In this document: positions 26,344 to 36,460 of the stretch, piece by piece | How the letters are laid out: each line of letters begins with the position of its first letter | Position numbering within the stretch: position 1 is the first letter of the stretch | Assembly (NCBI GenBank): GCA_020721005.1 | Contig: DYNP01000009.1 | Location: 127,765 to 191,764, forward strand | Direction: 5' to 3' | Length of the DNA: 64,000 nucleotides | From: Thiomargarita sp. | Lineage (GTDB): Bacteria > Pseudomonadota > Gammaproteobacteria > Beggiatoales > Beggiatoaceae | Position numbers and translations under genes: made by a program | Notes under the pieces: model-generated | The model's database searches: none | Told to the model about the DNA's origin: nothing | Seen by the model: the letters and a program-made list of their open reading frames with translations, nothing else

Positions 26344-27552
26344 ATGCAACAACCTGAGCAATTAACCATTCTCATTGTGGATGACAACAAAAATAATTTA
26401 CTCAGTCTGCGCGCTCTGATTGAGGAATATTTGGACAATGTGGCCGTGATCGAGGCCAGTTCCGGAATTACTGCTTTAAGTGTAGTTATGAAACATTCCA
26501 TTGATTTGATTATTTTAGATGTGCAAATGCCAGAAATGGATGGTTTTGAGACGGCTAAGATTATTCGTTCCTGGCCCAAAATGCAAGTGATTCCCATAGT
26601 ATTTTTGACTGCAGCTTATAAAAATAAAGAATTTGAACAGCAAGGTTTTGCCATTGGGGCCGCCGATTATCTTACCAAACCCATTGATCCATCCCAACTG
26701 ATCAGTCGTATTAAATCTTACCTGTATTTTATTGTGCAGGAACGCTTACATCAAGAGGAATTGATTCAAAAGGTTAAAGAGCGCACTTTGGAATTATCTA
26801 TCATAAATCAGCAGTTACAGTCAGCCAAATCTATTGCAGAAACTGCCAATCTGGCAAAATCCCGTTTTTTAGCCAATATGAGCCATGAATTGCGCACTCC
26901 TTTAAATGCCATTATTGGTTACACTGAATTGTTGCAAGACTATGCCGTGGACACTCAACAGCTTGAATGTGATGAAGATTTACATAAAATACTTTCAGCA
27001 AGCCAACATTTATTGGCATTGATTGATGATATGTTAGATATTTCTAAAATTGAAATGGGTAACATCTCAATCACTTGTGAGTCTTTTGATTTAACCTTAT
27101 TGATCAAAGAAGTGATTGAAACTATTCAACCTTTAATGGAAGAACATCACAATAATTTTCAACTGCAACAACAAAATGAATTGGGATCTATGTATGCCGA
27201 TTCTACCAAAATTCGACAAATTTTGTTCAACTTATTAAGCAATGCCGCTAAATTCACAGAGCAAGGAGAAGTGAACTTAATCGTGAGCACCCAACATATT
27301 GCAGGCCGCGACTGGGTCTGCTTTCAAGTGACTGATACTGGAATAGGTATGACTGAGCAACAAGTGCAGCAACTGTTCAAACCCTTTACTCAAGGCGACA
27401 CTTCCAGTACTCGAAAATACGGTGGAGCAGGATTGGGACTGGCGATTGCCCACCGTTTTGTAGAAATGATGCAAGGCGATATCAGCGTAGAGAGTCAACT
27501 TCAACAAGGGACAACGTTTAAAGTCAGTATACCCTTAACCGTCAACAATTAA
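26344..27552 (+). CDS. response regulator-sensor histidine kinase (REC-HisKA-HATPase)
   Basis: 402 residues, cytosolic, no membrane helix. A receiver (about 5-125) has the acidic pair DD, phospho-Asp in LIILDVQMPEMDGFE and Lys in YLTKPIDPS. A coiled linker leads to HisKA with [17 protein letters not shown] (His about 182), then HATPase with N box NLLSNAAKFTEQG, DTGIGM and GGAGLGLAIAH. It probably receives phosphate from another kinase or senses via its receiver. AAAGGTG lies upstream of ATG. A tail-to-head operon partner is not evident. Confidence 0.92.
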   Translation: MQQPEQLTILIVDDNKNNLLSLRALIEEYLDNVAVIEASSGITALSVVMKHSIDLIILDVQMPEMDGFETAKIIRSWPKMQVIPIVFLTAAYKNKEFEQQGFAIGAADYLTKPIDPSQLISRIKSYLYFIVQERLHQEELIQKVKERTLELSIINQQLQSAKSIAETANLAKSRFLANMSHELRTPLNAIIGYTELLQDYAVDTQQLECDEDLHKILSASQHLLALIDDMLDISKIEMGNISITCESFDLTLLIKEVIETIQPLMEEHHNNFQLQQQNELGSMYADSTKIRQILFNLLSNAAKFTEQGEVNLIVSTQHIAGRDWVCFQVTDTGIGMTEQQVQQLFKPFTQGDTSSTRKYGGAGLGLAIAHRFVEMMQGDISVESQLQQGTTFKVSIPLTVNN

Positions 27553-27887
27553 AATACTTAAAAATATGGCAACATCTTTTGGCGTAAAAAGCTTAACCTC
27601 AATAAAAATTGTCAATTGATTAAAATTAGGGTATTTTTATTAACCTAGTAATTTTTTATCCCTAAATACTTGATTGTTTTAATATGATACGTAATACTTT
27701 ACATCATATTGCTCACTTTTCAGTGGCAAAATCAATCTGTTATTTTTAAGTAGGTTCAAGCACCGGCAATGGGTAGGATAGTAAATATTAACTATACTCC
27801 CTAAAAAAACATAACTATAACTGATTAACTCACCATTGGCTGTGCTTGTGACCTTGGTTATCACTCTGACAATGAAGGGTATTTGCT
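27553..27887 (+). promoter_or_regulatory. iscR upstream region
   Basis: 335 nt without a gene. The isc promoter should lie here. A weak sigma-70-like pair (TTGATT near 27671, TAATAC 16 nt later) is visible. In other gammaproteobacteria IscR with a 2Fe-2S cluster represses this promoter; no convincing IscR site could be picked by eye. AAGGG before ATG 27888 is a good ribosome binding site. Confidence 0.35.
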
Positions 27888-28424
27888 ATGAGACTCACCA
27901 CTAAAGGTCGGTATGCTGTTACGGCTATGCTAGACTTAGCCATCAATCGCGGACAAGAACCCATTACCTTAGCTGACATTTCCCAACGCCAAGGAATTTC
28001 CCTCTCTTATTTGGAACAACTTTTCTCTCGACTCCGTAAACATGGCCTGGTCAACAGTGCCCGTGGCCCTGGCGGCGGTTATCGACTCAGCCGTTCTGCG
28101 GACAGTATTGCCATTGCAGATGTCATTGCTGCCGTTGATGAACATGTTGATGCCACACGCTGCAGTGGATTAAAAAATTGCCATGATACTCGGGCATGCC
28201 TAACTCACCAATTATGGACGGATCTCAGTGAACAAATTCGAGAATTTCTCAGCGGTATCACTTTGGCACAGGTAGTTGAAAAGCGGGCTGATGAAGTATA
28301 CTCCCATCTGAACGCTGCCAAAGCCGACCGTGGAGCCAAGGCGGATAATGGGATCAATCACTCACGTCATTCTCCAGAAAAAGTGAATTCTACTCAAAAA
28401 GAGGGACATATTCCTGCTCCATAA
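27888..28424 (+). CDS. iscR: Fe-S cluster-responsive regulator IscR
   Basis: 178 residues, Rrf2 family. The winged HTH is [18 protein letters not shown] with [16 protein letters not shown]. The cluster ligands Cys92, Cys98, Cys104 and His107 ([17 protein letters not shown]) are all present at the E. coli positions. It senses Fe-S status and controls the isc operon it heads. The C-terminal tail is long, polar and variable. Confidence 0.97.
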   Translation: MRLTTKGRYAVTAMLDLAINRGQEPITLADISQRQGISLSYLEQLFSRLRKHGLVNSARGPGGGYRLSRSADSIAIADVIAAVDEHVDATRCSGLKNCHDTRACLTHQLWTDLSEQIREFLSGITLAQVVEKRADEVYSHLNAAKADRGAKADNGINHSRHSPEKVNSTQKEGHIPAP

Positions 28425-28721
28425 TCCTCTCAAAAGAGTTAGTACCTCCCTATTAAACAAAGAACTCTCAACAACTCTTTGAATCACTTGCTTCCAAACC
28501 ATGGTCAGAAGGTTGAAAATTGTATAAAGTAGACTTATTTACTAAACATCTCATTTCTTCTAATCATACACCTATTAAGAGTATTTTCACTGAACCTGAG
28601 AGTTCACCTCAAGAAAACCATTAACCTCTCCAAATTGGCGGATTCCTTCGGAGTCTGCCGATTTGGCGATATTCCTCTTAACTCTACAATCCAGCGTTGT
28701 CAGTCGTTTTAGGAAAACCGT
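28425..28721 (+). promoter_or_regulatory. iscR-iscS spacer
   Basis: A 297-nt gap, unusually long inside an isc operon. It has no gene. It holds the strong hairpin at 28630-28667 listed separately. A second promoter for iscS here is possible. Confidence 0.4.
28630..28667 (+). promoter_or_regulatory. strong hairpin between iscR and iscS
   Basis: CCAAATTGGCGGATTC pairs with the complementary GGAGTCTGCCGATTTGG around a CTTC loop, with few mismatches. No T-tract follows, so it is not a standard terminator. In E. coli a structure after iscR protects the iscR part of the mRNA when the rest is degraded; this hairpin could act likewise. Confidence 0.5.
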
Positions 28722-29948
28722 ATGAACATACCCATCTATCTTGACTACGCAGCCACTACCCCCGTTGATCCGCGAGTTGCCGAAAAAATGAACAATTATC
28801 TCACTCTACAAGGTCATTTTGGCAACCCTGCCTCCCGATCCCACCCATTTGGTTGGGATGCAGAAAAAGCCGTGGAACAAGCACGTGAACAAGTGGCTGC
28901 CTTAGTCAATGCCGACCCCAAAGAAATCGTGTGGACCTCAGGCGCCACCGAATCCAATAATCTTGCCATCAAGGGAGCTGCTCAGTTTTATCAACAAAAA
29001 GGTCGCCACCTCATCACCAGCAAAACTGAACATAAAGCTGTACTTGACACCTGCCGCCATTTGGAAAAACAAGGCTATGAAGTCACCTACCTTGACCCCG
29101 AACCCAATGGTCTAATTGACCTGCACAAATTGACGGCGGCCATTCGTAAAGATACTCTATTAGTCAGTATTATGCACGTAAATAACGAAATTGGAGTCAT
29201 CTCCGACTTACAAGCAATAGGAGAAATTACTCGTTCTAAGGGTGTACTATTTCATGTTGACGCCGCTCAAAGCGCAGGCAAAGTGCCGATTGACTTACAA
29301 ACCATGCCCGTAGACCTTATGTCATTCTCCGCTCACAAAGTCTATGGACCCAAAGGCATTGGCGCACTTTATGTGCGTCGCAAACCCAGAGTACGTTTAG
29401 AAGCACAAATGCACGGCGGAGGTCATGAACGTGGACTTCGTTCTGGCACCTTGCCTACCCACCAAATCGTTGGCATGGGAGAGGCATTCCATATCGCCCG
29501 TTTAGAAATGACCGCTGAAGCCGAACGATTGAGCAAATTACGTCAGCGTCTCTGGGAAGGACTGCAAGACATTGAAGAAATTTACCTCAATGGAGACTTT
29601 GAGCACCGCATTCCGGGTAACCTCAATCTGAGTTTCAACTTTGTTGAAGGTGAATCCCTCATGATGGCCCTTAAAGAACTAGCCGTCTCCTCGGGTTCAG
29701 CCTGCACTTCATCCACGTTAGAACCCTCTTACGTACTAAGAGCCCTGGGTCGCAGTGATGAACTCGCCCACAGCTCAATCCGCTTCACCCTGGGACGATT
29801 TACTACGGAAGCAGATATTGACTATGCAATCCCTTTGATAAGGGAAAAGATCAACAAACTGCGTGAACTTTCCCCACTTTGGGACCTCTATAAGGAAGGG
29901 GTCAATCTGGACACCCTCGAATGGAATACCCACTCCACACATCCTTAG
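28722..29948 (+). CDS. iscS: cysteine desulfurase IscS
   Basis: 408 residues. The PLP enzyme takes sulfur from cysteine for Fe-S clusters and tRNA thiolation. Lys206 ([12 protein letters not shown]) binds PLP and Cys328 (SSGSACTSS) carries the persulfide, both at E. coli positions. HVNNEIG and [10 protein letters not shown] are further signatures. The C-terminus DTLEWNTH is the IscU-binding tail. iscU starts 10 nt downstream. Confidence 0.98.
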   Translation: MNIPIYLDYAATTPVDPRVAEKMNNYLTLQGHFGNPASRSHPFGWDAEKAVEQAREQVAALVNADPKEIVWTSGATESNNLAIKGAAQFYQQKGRHLITSKTEHKAVLDTCRHLEKQGYEVTYLDPEPNGLIDLHKLTAAIRKDTLLVSIMHVNNEIGVISDLQAIGEITRSKGVLFHVDAAQSAGKVPIDLQTMPVDLMSFSAHKVYGPKGIGALYVRRKPRVRLEAQMHGGGHERGLRSGTLPTHQIVGMGEAFHIARLEMTAEAERLSKLRQRLWEGLQDIEEIYLNGDFEHRIPGNLNLSFNFVEGESLMMALKELAVSSGSACTSSTLEPSYVLRALGRSDELAHSSIRFTLGRFTTEADIDYAIPLIREKINKLRELSPLWDLYKEGVNLDTLEWNTHSTHP

Positions 29949-29958
29949 GAACACCGTC

Positions 29959-30357
29959 ATGTCATACTCAGAAAAAGTACTCGATCACTACGAAAATCCC
30001 CGTAACGTTGGCAACCTAGACAAAGACGATCCCAGCGTAGGCACTGGCATGGTTGGTGCCCCAGCCTGCGGAGATGTCATGCGCCTCCAAATCAAAGTAG
30101 AAAACGGCATCATCCAAGAAGCAAAATTCAAAACCTATGGCTGCGGCTCCGCCATTGCTTCCAGTTCCCTACTCACCGAATGGGTCAAAGGCAAAACCCT
30201 AGAAGAAGCCGCCCAAATCAAAAATACCGAAATTGCAGAAGAATTGGCATTGCCCCCCGTTAAAATCCATTGCAGCGTATTGGCAGAAAGCGCGGTGAAA
30301 TCAGCCATTGAAGACTACCAAAAAAAACAACTCCAAACCAATCCTAGCATCCAGTAA
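29959..30357 (+). CDS. iscU: Fe-S cluster scaffold protein IscU
   Basis: 132 residues from ATG 29959; the frame is open further upstream but this start gives the standard MSYSEKVLDHYENPRNVG. Cluster ligands Cys37 (GAPACGD), Cys62 (YGCGSA) and Cys105 (HCSVLAE), plus the conserved Asp39, are present. LPPVK (98-102) is the HscA recognition motif. It follows iscS closely. Confidence 0.98.
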   Translation: MSYSEKVLDHYENPRNVGNLDKDDPSVGTGMVGAPACGDVMRLQIKVENGIIQEAKFKTYGCGSAIASSSLLTEWVKGKTLEEAAQIKNTEIAEELALPPVKIHCSVLAESAVKSAIEDYQKKQLQTNPSIQ

Positions 30358-30415
30358 AGACGCGACTAATCGCGTCTCCTTGGGGTAAAATAGACAAAAT
30401 TCCACTATTTTACCC
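30358..30415 (+). promoter_or_regulatory. two tandem hairpins between iscU and iscA
   Basis: Hairpin 1 starts directly after the iscU stop: AGACGCGA-CTAA-TCGCGTCT (30358-30377, 8-bp perfect). Hairpin 2 is GGGGTAAAATAG ... CTATTTTACCCC (30382-30415, 12-bp perfect, 10-nt loop). Neither has a proper T-tract. They probably stabilise or segment the long isc transcript. Confidence 0.6.
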
Positions 30416-30470
30416 CTCTATATTTACCCGCTCATCCTAAAATTCTATCACAAAATCAAGGAATTACTTC

Positions 30471-30794
30471 ATGTCACTCACCCTCACTGAAAAAGCCGCC
30501 AAACACATCCAAAAAACCTTAGTTCATCGAGGCAAAGGCCTGGGCTTACGACTGGGCGTCAAAACCTCGGGATGCTCTGGCATGGCTTACCTATTGGAAT
30601 TTGCCGATCACATCAATGAAGAAGACCAAATCTTTGAATCCCAAGGAATTAAAATCATCGTCGACCCCAAAAGTCTGCTCTATATCGACGGCACTGAACT
30701 GGACTATATCCGAGAAGGACTTAATGAAGGCTTTAAATTCAACAATCCCAACATCAAAAATCAATGTGGTTGTGGCGAAAGTTTTAACGTATAA
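30471..30794 (+). CDS. iscA: iron-sulfur cluster assembly protein IscA
   Basis: 107 residues, A-type carrier. Cys35 ([10 protein letters not shown]), Cys99 and Cys101 (QCGCGESF) match the family. The carrier delivers clusters, mainly 4Fe-4S, to apo-proteins. It is in normal isc order; the 113-nt gap before it holds the tandem hairpins. Confidence 0.97.
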   Translation: MSLTLTEKAAKHIQKTLVHRGKGLGLRLGVKTSGCSGMAYLLEFADHINEEDQIFESQGIKIIVDPKSLLYIDGTELDYIREGLNEGFKFNNPNIKNQCGCGESFNV

Positions 30795-30800
30795 ACACCC

Positions 30801-31307
30801 ATGTCAGACAATCCCAATCACTTTCAACTCTTTAACCTAACTGTCACCTTTGACATCGATTCCTTGACCCTCGCCCAACATTATCGGGAATTACAACGCA
30901 TGATCCACCCGGACAACTATATCAATGCCGGTTCCGGGGAACGGCTGCTTGCCCTGCAAAAAACTGCCCAGATCAATGACGCCTATCATACCCTTAAAGA
31001 CCCCATTCAACGCGGCCGTTACCTTCTAAACCTCCAGGGCTATTCTCCTTCCACAGAATTTCACAAAGACCCTGTATTTCTCATGGAACAAATAGAACTC
31101 AGAGAGGAACTCATGCAAATTCAACAACTGACAGCACTCAATGAATTCCTAACCCGTTTAGAACAACGCATGCGACAACTCATCCAACAACTCAGTCACC
31201 AACTCGCAGCACAACAATTCCCAACTGCTGACATTACACTCCAACAACTCCAATTCTTTAAACGACTCCAAGAAGAAGCGCTCACCCTAGAAGAAACGCT
31301 CACCTAA
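30801..31307 (+). CDS. hscB: Fe-S cluster co-chaperone HscB (Hsc20)
   Basis: 168 residues. The J-domain (about 6-75) has the HPD motif (36-38, RMIHPDNY) that triggers HscA ATPase. The C-terminal three-helix part (about 90-165) binds IscU. It starts 6 nt after iscA. Confidence 0.96.
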   Translation: MSDNPNHFQLFNLTVTFDIDSLTLAQHYRELQRMIHPDNYINAGSGERLLALQKTAQINDAYHTLKDPIQRGRYLLNLQGYSPSTEFHKDPVFLMEQIELREELMQIQQLTALNEFLTRLEQRMRQLIQQLSHQLAAQQFPTADITLQQLQFFKRLQEEALTLEETLT

Positions 31308-31325
31308 CCCCCAGGACACGTGCTT

Positions 31326-33215
31326 ATGGCATTGTTACAAATTAGCGAACCCGGGCAATCCACTGCCCCTCACCAACATCGCTTAGCTGCGGGTATTGAC
31401 CTTGGCACCACCCATTCCCTCATTGCAACCGTTCGAGATGGCATTGCTCAAACTCTCCCAGACTCTCATTCCCAACATCTGCTCCCCTCCATCGTCCATT
31501 ACTCCAGCAACCATCCTCCCCAAATTGGCCAAACTGCCAAAGACCTAGCCTGCACTGACCCCTTAAACACCATTGCCTCAGTCAAACGACTCATGGGGCG
31601 TGGACTCAATGACGTCAAAACCACTGGCACTCGTCTACCCTATCACTTTATTGAAAACGCTGGGCAGGGCATGCCCAAAATCAGAACCAATGCCGGTGAC
31701 AAAAGTCCAGTCGAAATCTCTGCAGAAATCTTGCGTGTACTCAAAAAACGAGCTGAAGACTATCTCGATGGAGAATTGATCGGAGTAGTCATTACCGTTC
31801 CCGCCTATTTTGACGATGCCCAACGCCAAGCCACCAAAGACGCAGCCACCCTCTCTGGTCTCAACGTTCTGCGCCTGCTCAATGAACCCACCGCTGCTGC
31901 CATTGCCTACGGTTTGGACCAAAAAGCCACCGGCATCTATGCCATCTATGACTTGGGGGGCGGCACCTTCGACTTCTCCATCTTACGACTTCAGCGGGGA
32001 GTGTTTGAAGTCATGGCCACCGCTGGAGACTCTGCTTTAGGGGGAGATGATCTTGACCGCATCTTAGCCCAATGGATCATGCAATCCGCCAAAATTCCCG
32101 AAGACGCTCCTCCAGCTGAAATTCGCCATCTCCTTGAAATAGCTCGACAAATTAAAGAAACCCTCACCACCAAAGACAGCGTTCTCATTCAGCTTCCCCC
32201 TGCCTTGAATAACAACTGGCAAACTGAAATTACGCGGGACCAATTCAATGAACTGGCAACACCGCTGATTGAAAAAACCATTGGACCTTGTCGCCGCGCT
32301 TTACGAGATGCCCATCTTACAGTTGAAGACATCACAGAAATCATCATGGTCGGAGGTGCTACGAGAATGCCCATCGTGCGGGAATGTGTTGCTCAATTCT
32401 TTGGCAAACCCTTGCACCTTGACATTGACCCTGACAAAGTAGTTGCCATTGGTGCCGCCATTCAAGCCGACAGTCTGGTCGGCAATAAAAAAGGCGAAGA
32501 AATGCTGCTGTTGGATGTCATTCCCCTGTCCCTAGGCATTGAGACCATGGGCGGATTGGTGGAAAAAATCATTCCCCGCAACACCACCATTCCCGTAGCC
32601 AAAGCCCAGGAATTTACCACATTTAAAGACGGACAAACTGCCATAGCCATTCACGTAGTGCAAGGAGAACGAGAACTGGTTACAGACTGCCGTTCCCTAG
32701 CCCGTTTTGAACTGCGAGGCATTCCCCCCATGGTCGCGGGAGCCGCTCGGGTCCGCGTCACCTTTCAAGTCGATGCTGACGGTTTACTCAGCGTATTTGC
32801 CCGCGAAGAAATCAGCGGCATTCACAGCGAAATCGTCGTAAAACCCACCTATGGGCTCACGGAACAAGAAATTGAAGTCATGCTCACCGATTCCCTCACT
32901 CATGCCGAAGAAGACGTTGCCACCCGGACCTTACGGGAACAACAAGTTGAAGCCGATCGGGTGATCAATGCGTTACGGGCTGCTTTGCAAATCGATGGCC
33001 ACCACCTGTTAAAGAAAGAAGAATTCTTAGCCATCAGTGCAGCCTTGGATGAATTACTCAAAGTTAAAGCTGGACAAGATGCCAAAGCCATTAAACAAGG
33101 CATCGATCGACTCAACCAAGTTACCCAATCGTTTGCCGCCAGAAGAATGGATCATGCCATCCGCAAAGCCATGAAAGGTCATCATATTGAAGAATTTACC
33201 CCTGGGAACTCTTAA
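31326..33215 (+). CDS. hscA: Fe-S specialised Hsp70 chaperone HscA
   Basis: 629 residues from ATG 31326 (an in-frame GTG lies two codons earlier). The N-terminus [12 protein letters not shown] matches HscA. The ATPase domain has [25 protein letters not shown] and [13 protein letters not shown]; the substrate domain begins after [14 protein letters not shown]. It binds the LPPVK motif of IscU and releases the cluster with HscB. It follows hscB by 18 nt. Confidence 0.97.
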   Translation: MALLQISEPGQSTAPHQHRLAAGIDLGTTHSLIATVRDGIAQTLPDSHSQHLLPSIVHYSSNHPPQIGQTAKDLACTDPLNTIASVKRLMGRGLNDVKTTGTRLPYHFIENAGQGMPKIRTNAGDKSPVEISAEILRVLKKRAEDYLDGELIGVVITVPAYFDDAQRQATKDAATLSGLNVLRLLNEPTAAAIAYGLDQKATGIYAIYDLGGGTFDFSILRLQRGVFEVMATAGDSALGGDDLDRILAQWIMQSAKIPEDAPPAEIRHLLEIARQIKETLTTKDSVLIQLPPALNNNWQTEITRDQFNELATPLIEKTIGPCRRALRDAHLTVEDITEIIMVGGATRMPIVRECVAQFFGKPLHLDIDPDKVVAIGAAIQADSLVGNKKGEEMLLLDVIPLSLGIETMGGLVEKIIPRNTTIPVAKAQEFTTFKDGQTAIAIHVVQGERELVTDCRSLARFELRGIPPMVAGAARVRVTFQVDADGLLSVFAREEISGIHSEIVVKPTYGLTEQEIEVMLTDSLTHAEEDVATRTLREQQVEADRVINALRAALQIDGHHLLKKEEFLAISAALDELLKVKAGQDAKAIKQGIDRLNQVTQSFAARRMDHAIRKAMKGHHIEEFTPGNS

Positions 33216-33226
33216 GAAACACTGAT

Positions 33227-33565
33227 ATGCCCAAAATTACCTTTTTGCCTCATGAAGCAATTTGTCCAGCAGGGACCACAGTTGAAGCCCAACCTGGACA
33301 AAGCATTTTAGAAGTGGCACTTAAACATCATCTTGAAATTGAACATGTTTGCGAACAATCCTGTGCCTGTACCACTTGCCATGTCATTGTTAGACAAGGC
33401 TTTCATTCCCTAAATGCACCCACTGAACAAGAAGAAGATCTGTTAGATCGAGCTTGGGGGCTGGAAGCAGAATCTCGTCTAAGTTGCCAAGCCAAATTGG
33501 CGGATACAGATTTAGTAGTAGAAATTCCCAAATACACAATCAATTTGGTCAGTGAGCGTCACTGA
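33227..33565 (+). CDS. fdx: 2Fe-2S ferredoxin, isc type
   Basis: 112 residues. Ligands Cys42, Cys48, Cys51 and Cys87 (CEQSCACTTCH and RLSCQAK) and the extra Cys46 of the isc class are present. It supplies electrons for cluster assembly on IscU. Gap to hscA is 11 nt. Confidence 0.96.
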   Translation: MPKITFLPHEAICPAGTTVEAQPGQSILEVALKHHLEIEHVCEQSCACTTCHVIVRQGFHSLNAPTEQEEDLLDRAWGLEAESRLSCQAKLADTDLVVEIPKYTINLVSERH

Positions 33566-33573
33566 AAATCAGA

Positions 33574-33595
33574 GAATTTTCATTCTCTCTTTAAT
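33574..33595 (+). terminator. small hairpin between fdx and iscX
   Basis: AGAGAA-TTTTCA-TTCTCT is followed by CTTTAATTC. The stem is only 6 bp and AT-rich, so it is at most a partial terminator that would lower iscX-glcF expression. Confidence 0.35.
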
Positions 33596-33667
33596 TCAAA
33601 CCTGTTCCCAAATAAGTTAGTAAAACGCTACCAGGAGTAACTTTCACTCCCAAAATGGAGACTCACC

Positions 33668-33877
33668 ATGAGTTTAAAATGGACAGACACACAAGAAATA
33701 GCCTTGGCGCTGTTTGAAAAATATCCCTATGTTGACCCCCAATACCTTAACTTTCCCGATTTGCACCGTTGGATTTGCGAACTTGACGACTTTGATGACG
33801 ATCCAAAAAGAAATGTGGAACGAGTTTTAGAAGCCATTCAACAACTGTGGCTGGATGAAGCCCGTGAATCCTCATGA
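33668..33877 (+). CDS. iscX: Fe-S assembly protein IscX
   Basis: 69 residues, very acidic, with MSLKWTDTQEIALALFEKYP and the motif LHRWICELDDFDDDP. IscX binds IscS and iron and tunes cluster assembly. The stop overlaps the next gene's ATG (ATGA), giving tight coupling to glcF. Confidence 0.95.
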   Translation: MSLKWTDTQEIALALFEKYPYVDPQYLNFPDLHRWICELDDFDDDPKRNVERVLEAIQQLWLDEARESS

Positions 33878-35133
33878 AAACCACCCTGCTTGACCAGGTA
33901 CAACAAACCCCGTGGGGCAAACAAGCTGATCACATTTTACGATCCTGTGTGCACTGTGGATTTTGCACGGCCAACTGTCCCACCTATCGTCTGTTGGGCA
34001 ATGAGTTGGACAGTCCCCGGGGTCGCATCTACCTGATCAAAGCTTTGTTGGAAGGTCAAGCAGTCAGTCCCGTGACCCAAACCCACCTGGACCGTTGTTT
34101 ACAATGTCGAGCCTGTGAAACCACCTGTCCTTCTGGCGTTAATTACCATGAGTTATTGGAAATTGGACAACAACTGATCACTGCCCAATTGAAACGACCC
34201 CTGTCAGATCGATTGTTAAGAAAAATTTTACAACTCACTTTGCCCTATCCTCTCTATTTTCAACTGCTTGTGGGCTTGGGACGCCTCGCTCACCCACTAT
34301 TGCCCACCGGTCTCAAACTGCATTTGCCTCCCCCTTCTCCCAAAACAACCTGGCCCCCACTTCAGTCCCATATACGGAAAATGGTGGTGCTCCCAGGCTG
34401 TGTACAATCGGTGCTCACTCCCCAAGTCAATGTGGCTGCAGCGCGGGTTTTGAATGAATTGGGCATTGAATTGCTGCCTGGGACTCAACAATGCTGTGGC
34501 GCTCTATCCTACCATTTGGGAGAAGTCAACACCGGTTTGGAACAAGCCCGCCGATTCATAGACCAACATTGGCCCTGGATAGAGCAAGGCGTCGAAACCA
34601 TAGTCAGCACTGCCAGTGGATGTGGAGCTTTTATTAAAGAATATGGACGCTTATTCAAAACAACCCTTATTCCCAAATCTCAGCAACCGCCTTGGCTCAA
34701 CAAGGACTATGCGGAAAAAGCAGCCCATTTTGCCAACTTAACTCGCGATATTGCTGAAGTGGTTGCAACAGAAATTACACATGCCCAGCCTCCCCAACGT
34801 TGGTCCGCCTTGCCAAGTCAAAGAATAGCTTTACACATTCCCTGCACCCTACAACATGGCCAACGTCTGACAGGACATTTGGAAAGCCTACTAACTCGCC
34901 TCAACTTTTCTCTGTTACCAGTGACTGATTCCCAAATTTGCTGTGGCGCTGGAGGCAGCTATTCCCTGTTGCAACCTCAGCTGTCCGAACAACTGGCTCA
35001 ACAAAAATTACAAGTTTTACAAGCCAATTCTCCCGATCTGATTGTGACTGCCAATATCGGCTGCTATCTGCATTTGCAAAATCGCACTTCCGTTCCCGTA
35101 AAACATTGGATAGAACTGTTGGCAGGTGATTGA
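33874..35133 (+). CDS. glcF: glycolate oxidase iron-sulfur subunit GlcF-like
   Basis: 419 residues. Two 4Fe-4S sites: CVHCGFCTANCP (Cys25/28/31/35) and CLQCRACETTCPSG. Two CCG domains follow, with CCGALSYH and CCGAGGSYSL. This matches the electron-transfer subunit of glycolate oxidase (GlcDEF), which oxidises glycolate to glyoxylate. glcD and glcE are absent from the window. The 4-nt overlap with iscX is notable because it ties a 4Fe-4S client to the cluster-assembly operon. Confidence 0.88.
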   Translation: MKTTLLDQVQQTPWGKQADHILRSCVHCGFCTANCPTYRLLGNELDSPRGRIYLIKALLEGQAVSPVTQTHLDRCLQCRACETTCPSGVNYHELLEIGQQLITAQLKRPLSDRLLRKILQLTLPYPLYFQLLVGLGRLAHPLLPTGLKLHLPPPSPKTTWPPLQSHIRKMVVLPGCVQSVLTPQVNVAAARVLNELGIELLPGTQQCCGALSYHLGEVNTGLEQARRFIDQHWPWIEQGVETIVSTASGCGAFIKEYGRLFKTTLIPKSQQPPWLNKDYAEKAAHFANLTRDIAEVVATEITHAQPPQRWSALPSQRIALHIPCTLQHGQRLTGHLESLLTRLNFSLLPVTDSQICCGAGGSYSLLQPQLSEQLAQQKLQVLQANSPDLIVTANIGCYLHLQNRTSVPVKHWIELLAGD

Positions 35134-35148
35134 TTTGACAAGGATATC

Positions 35149-35172
35149 AAATTTGAGGAATAGCTCAAATTT
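35149..35172. terminator. bidirectional hairpin between glcF and the oxidoreductase gene
   Basis: AAATTTGAG-GAATAG-CTCAAATTT is a perfect 9-bp stem between convergent genes and overlaps the stop codon of the minus-strand gene. A/T-rich flanks make a weak terminator plausible in both directions. Confidence 0.5.
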
Positions 35173-36166
35173 CCAACACCAACTTACCTTGCACATGTCC
35201 TTGCTCAATTAAATGGTGAGCCTGTGCAAATTCACTCAAAGGAAATATTTGGCTGACATGAATTCTCAACTGTTGTTGTTCAAACAAACGATTAGCCTCT
35301 TCCAACATCATTCTCTGCTTAATTCTAGCCTCTGACATCCCCAAATATAAAGGCGTCAACATCAATTCCTGAATCAAACTGATATTACGCATTCTGGCCA
35401 ATTTAAATGCCGAATCTGGACAAGATAAATCCAGCAAAGTCACCAACTTACCATAAACCCGAGTTGCTTCTAGGGAACGACAAGTTACATCTCCTCCTAC
35501 CGTATCAAAACAAACATCAACTCCTTGACCCTTCGTCCATTCCAAACACGCCTTGACAAAATCCGTGTCCCGATAATTGATCACCTGATCAGCCCCCAAT
35601 TCTCGCACGAATTGAGCCTTGGCTGCATCACTGACCGTGGTGACAACTTGTGCCCCCAACCGTTTGGCCAACTGAATGGCCAAATATCCTACCCCACCTG
35701 CCCCCGCATGAATTAACACCGTTTGATGAGTTTGCAACTGGGCTCTGTCGATCAAAGATTCCCAAGCTGTAATCCATGCCAAAGGTAAGCTCGCAGCCTC
35801 AGCCATGGAAAGAGTTGCCGGTTTAAACGCCAAATAATCCTGATGAACAACGGTATATTCAGCATAATTCCCAGATTCTTCATTACCAATTCCCCCGTTA
35901 AAAAAATACACCTCATCTCCCACTTTAAAACGGGTCACATTTTCCCCCATTGCCTCAACATATCCGGTCCCATCACATCCCAAAATGATTGGCAAATGAT
36001 CTGGGAAGAAACCACCGCGCTGTCGCATTTTATAATCCACAGGATTAATGCCTGCGGCTTTAAGACGAATCAGCACCCCATTGGGATAACTGATTTTGGG
36101 CATGGGAATTTCAGTCAACTTTAAACAATCAACACTGCCTGGAGCAGTCAGTAAAATGGCTTTCAT
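35165..36166 (-). CDS. zinc-free MDR-type NADPH:quinone oxidoreductase family protein
   Basis: 333 residues. The N-terminal GroES-like domain (1-125) contains GINPVDYKMRQRG and LGCDGTGYVEAMGENV. A Rossmann domain follows with AGAGGVGYLAIQLAKRLGAQVV and VCFDTVGGD. The catalytic zinc Cys/His set is absent, as expected for quinone oxidoreductases rather than alcohol dehydrogenases. The substrate is unknown. It stands alone and converges on glcF. Confidence 0.88.
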   Translation of the reverse strand: MKAILLTAPGSVDCLKLTEIPMPKISYPNGVLIRLKAAGINPVDYKMRQRGGFFPDHLPIILGCDGTGYVEAMGENVTRFKVGDEVYFFNGGIGNEESGNYAEYTVVHQDYLAFKPATLSMAEAASLPLAWITAWESLIDRAQLQTHQTVLIHAGAGGVGYLAIQLAKRLGAQVVTTVSDAAKAQFVRELGADQVINYRDTDFVKACLEWTKGQGVDVCFDTVGGDVTCRSLEATRVYGKLVTLLDLSCPDSAFKLARMRNISLIQELMLTPLYLGMSEARIKQRMMLEEANRLFEQQQLRIHVSQIFPLSEFAQAHHLIEQGHVQGKLVLEI

Positions 36167-36263
36167 AGTGATTTTCTGCTATAATGTCAAGAATAAGTTA
36201 AAATAAGTGAGTTATTGATCGGACTAAATCCTGATGGTTTTCTTAAATTATTCCCTACGAAGG

Positions 36264-36290
36264 AGAGAATGCACCCAAGAGCCATTCTCT
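36264..36290 (+). promoter_or_regulatory. hairpin in the region upstream of the PhnD-like gene
   Basis: AGAGAATG-CACCCAAGAGC-CATTCTCT is a perfect 8-bp stem with no T-tract after it. It lies in a 294-nt gene-free gap between divergent genes. Confidence 0.35.
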
Positions 36291-36460
36291 AAATTGAAAA
36301 TTCTCACTGATTTGAGGGAGATAATTTTAGAACCGTGGACAAATGACACGACTTTTCAAACCTTAATGATAATTTATTTTTTACCCCTTGTCCATCCTTA
36401 AAACTAAACCAACCATCTCGTTCCCTAAACAGAATACCTGAAATTAAGGAGATACACAAC

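Noticed and set aside
27601..27640. Possible IscR operator upstream of iscR
   Set aside because: AT-rich partial matches (TTGATTAAAATTAGGGTAT) do not show the expected two-fold symmetry; not strong enough to annotate.
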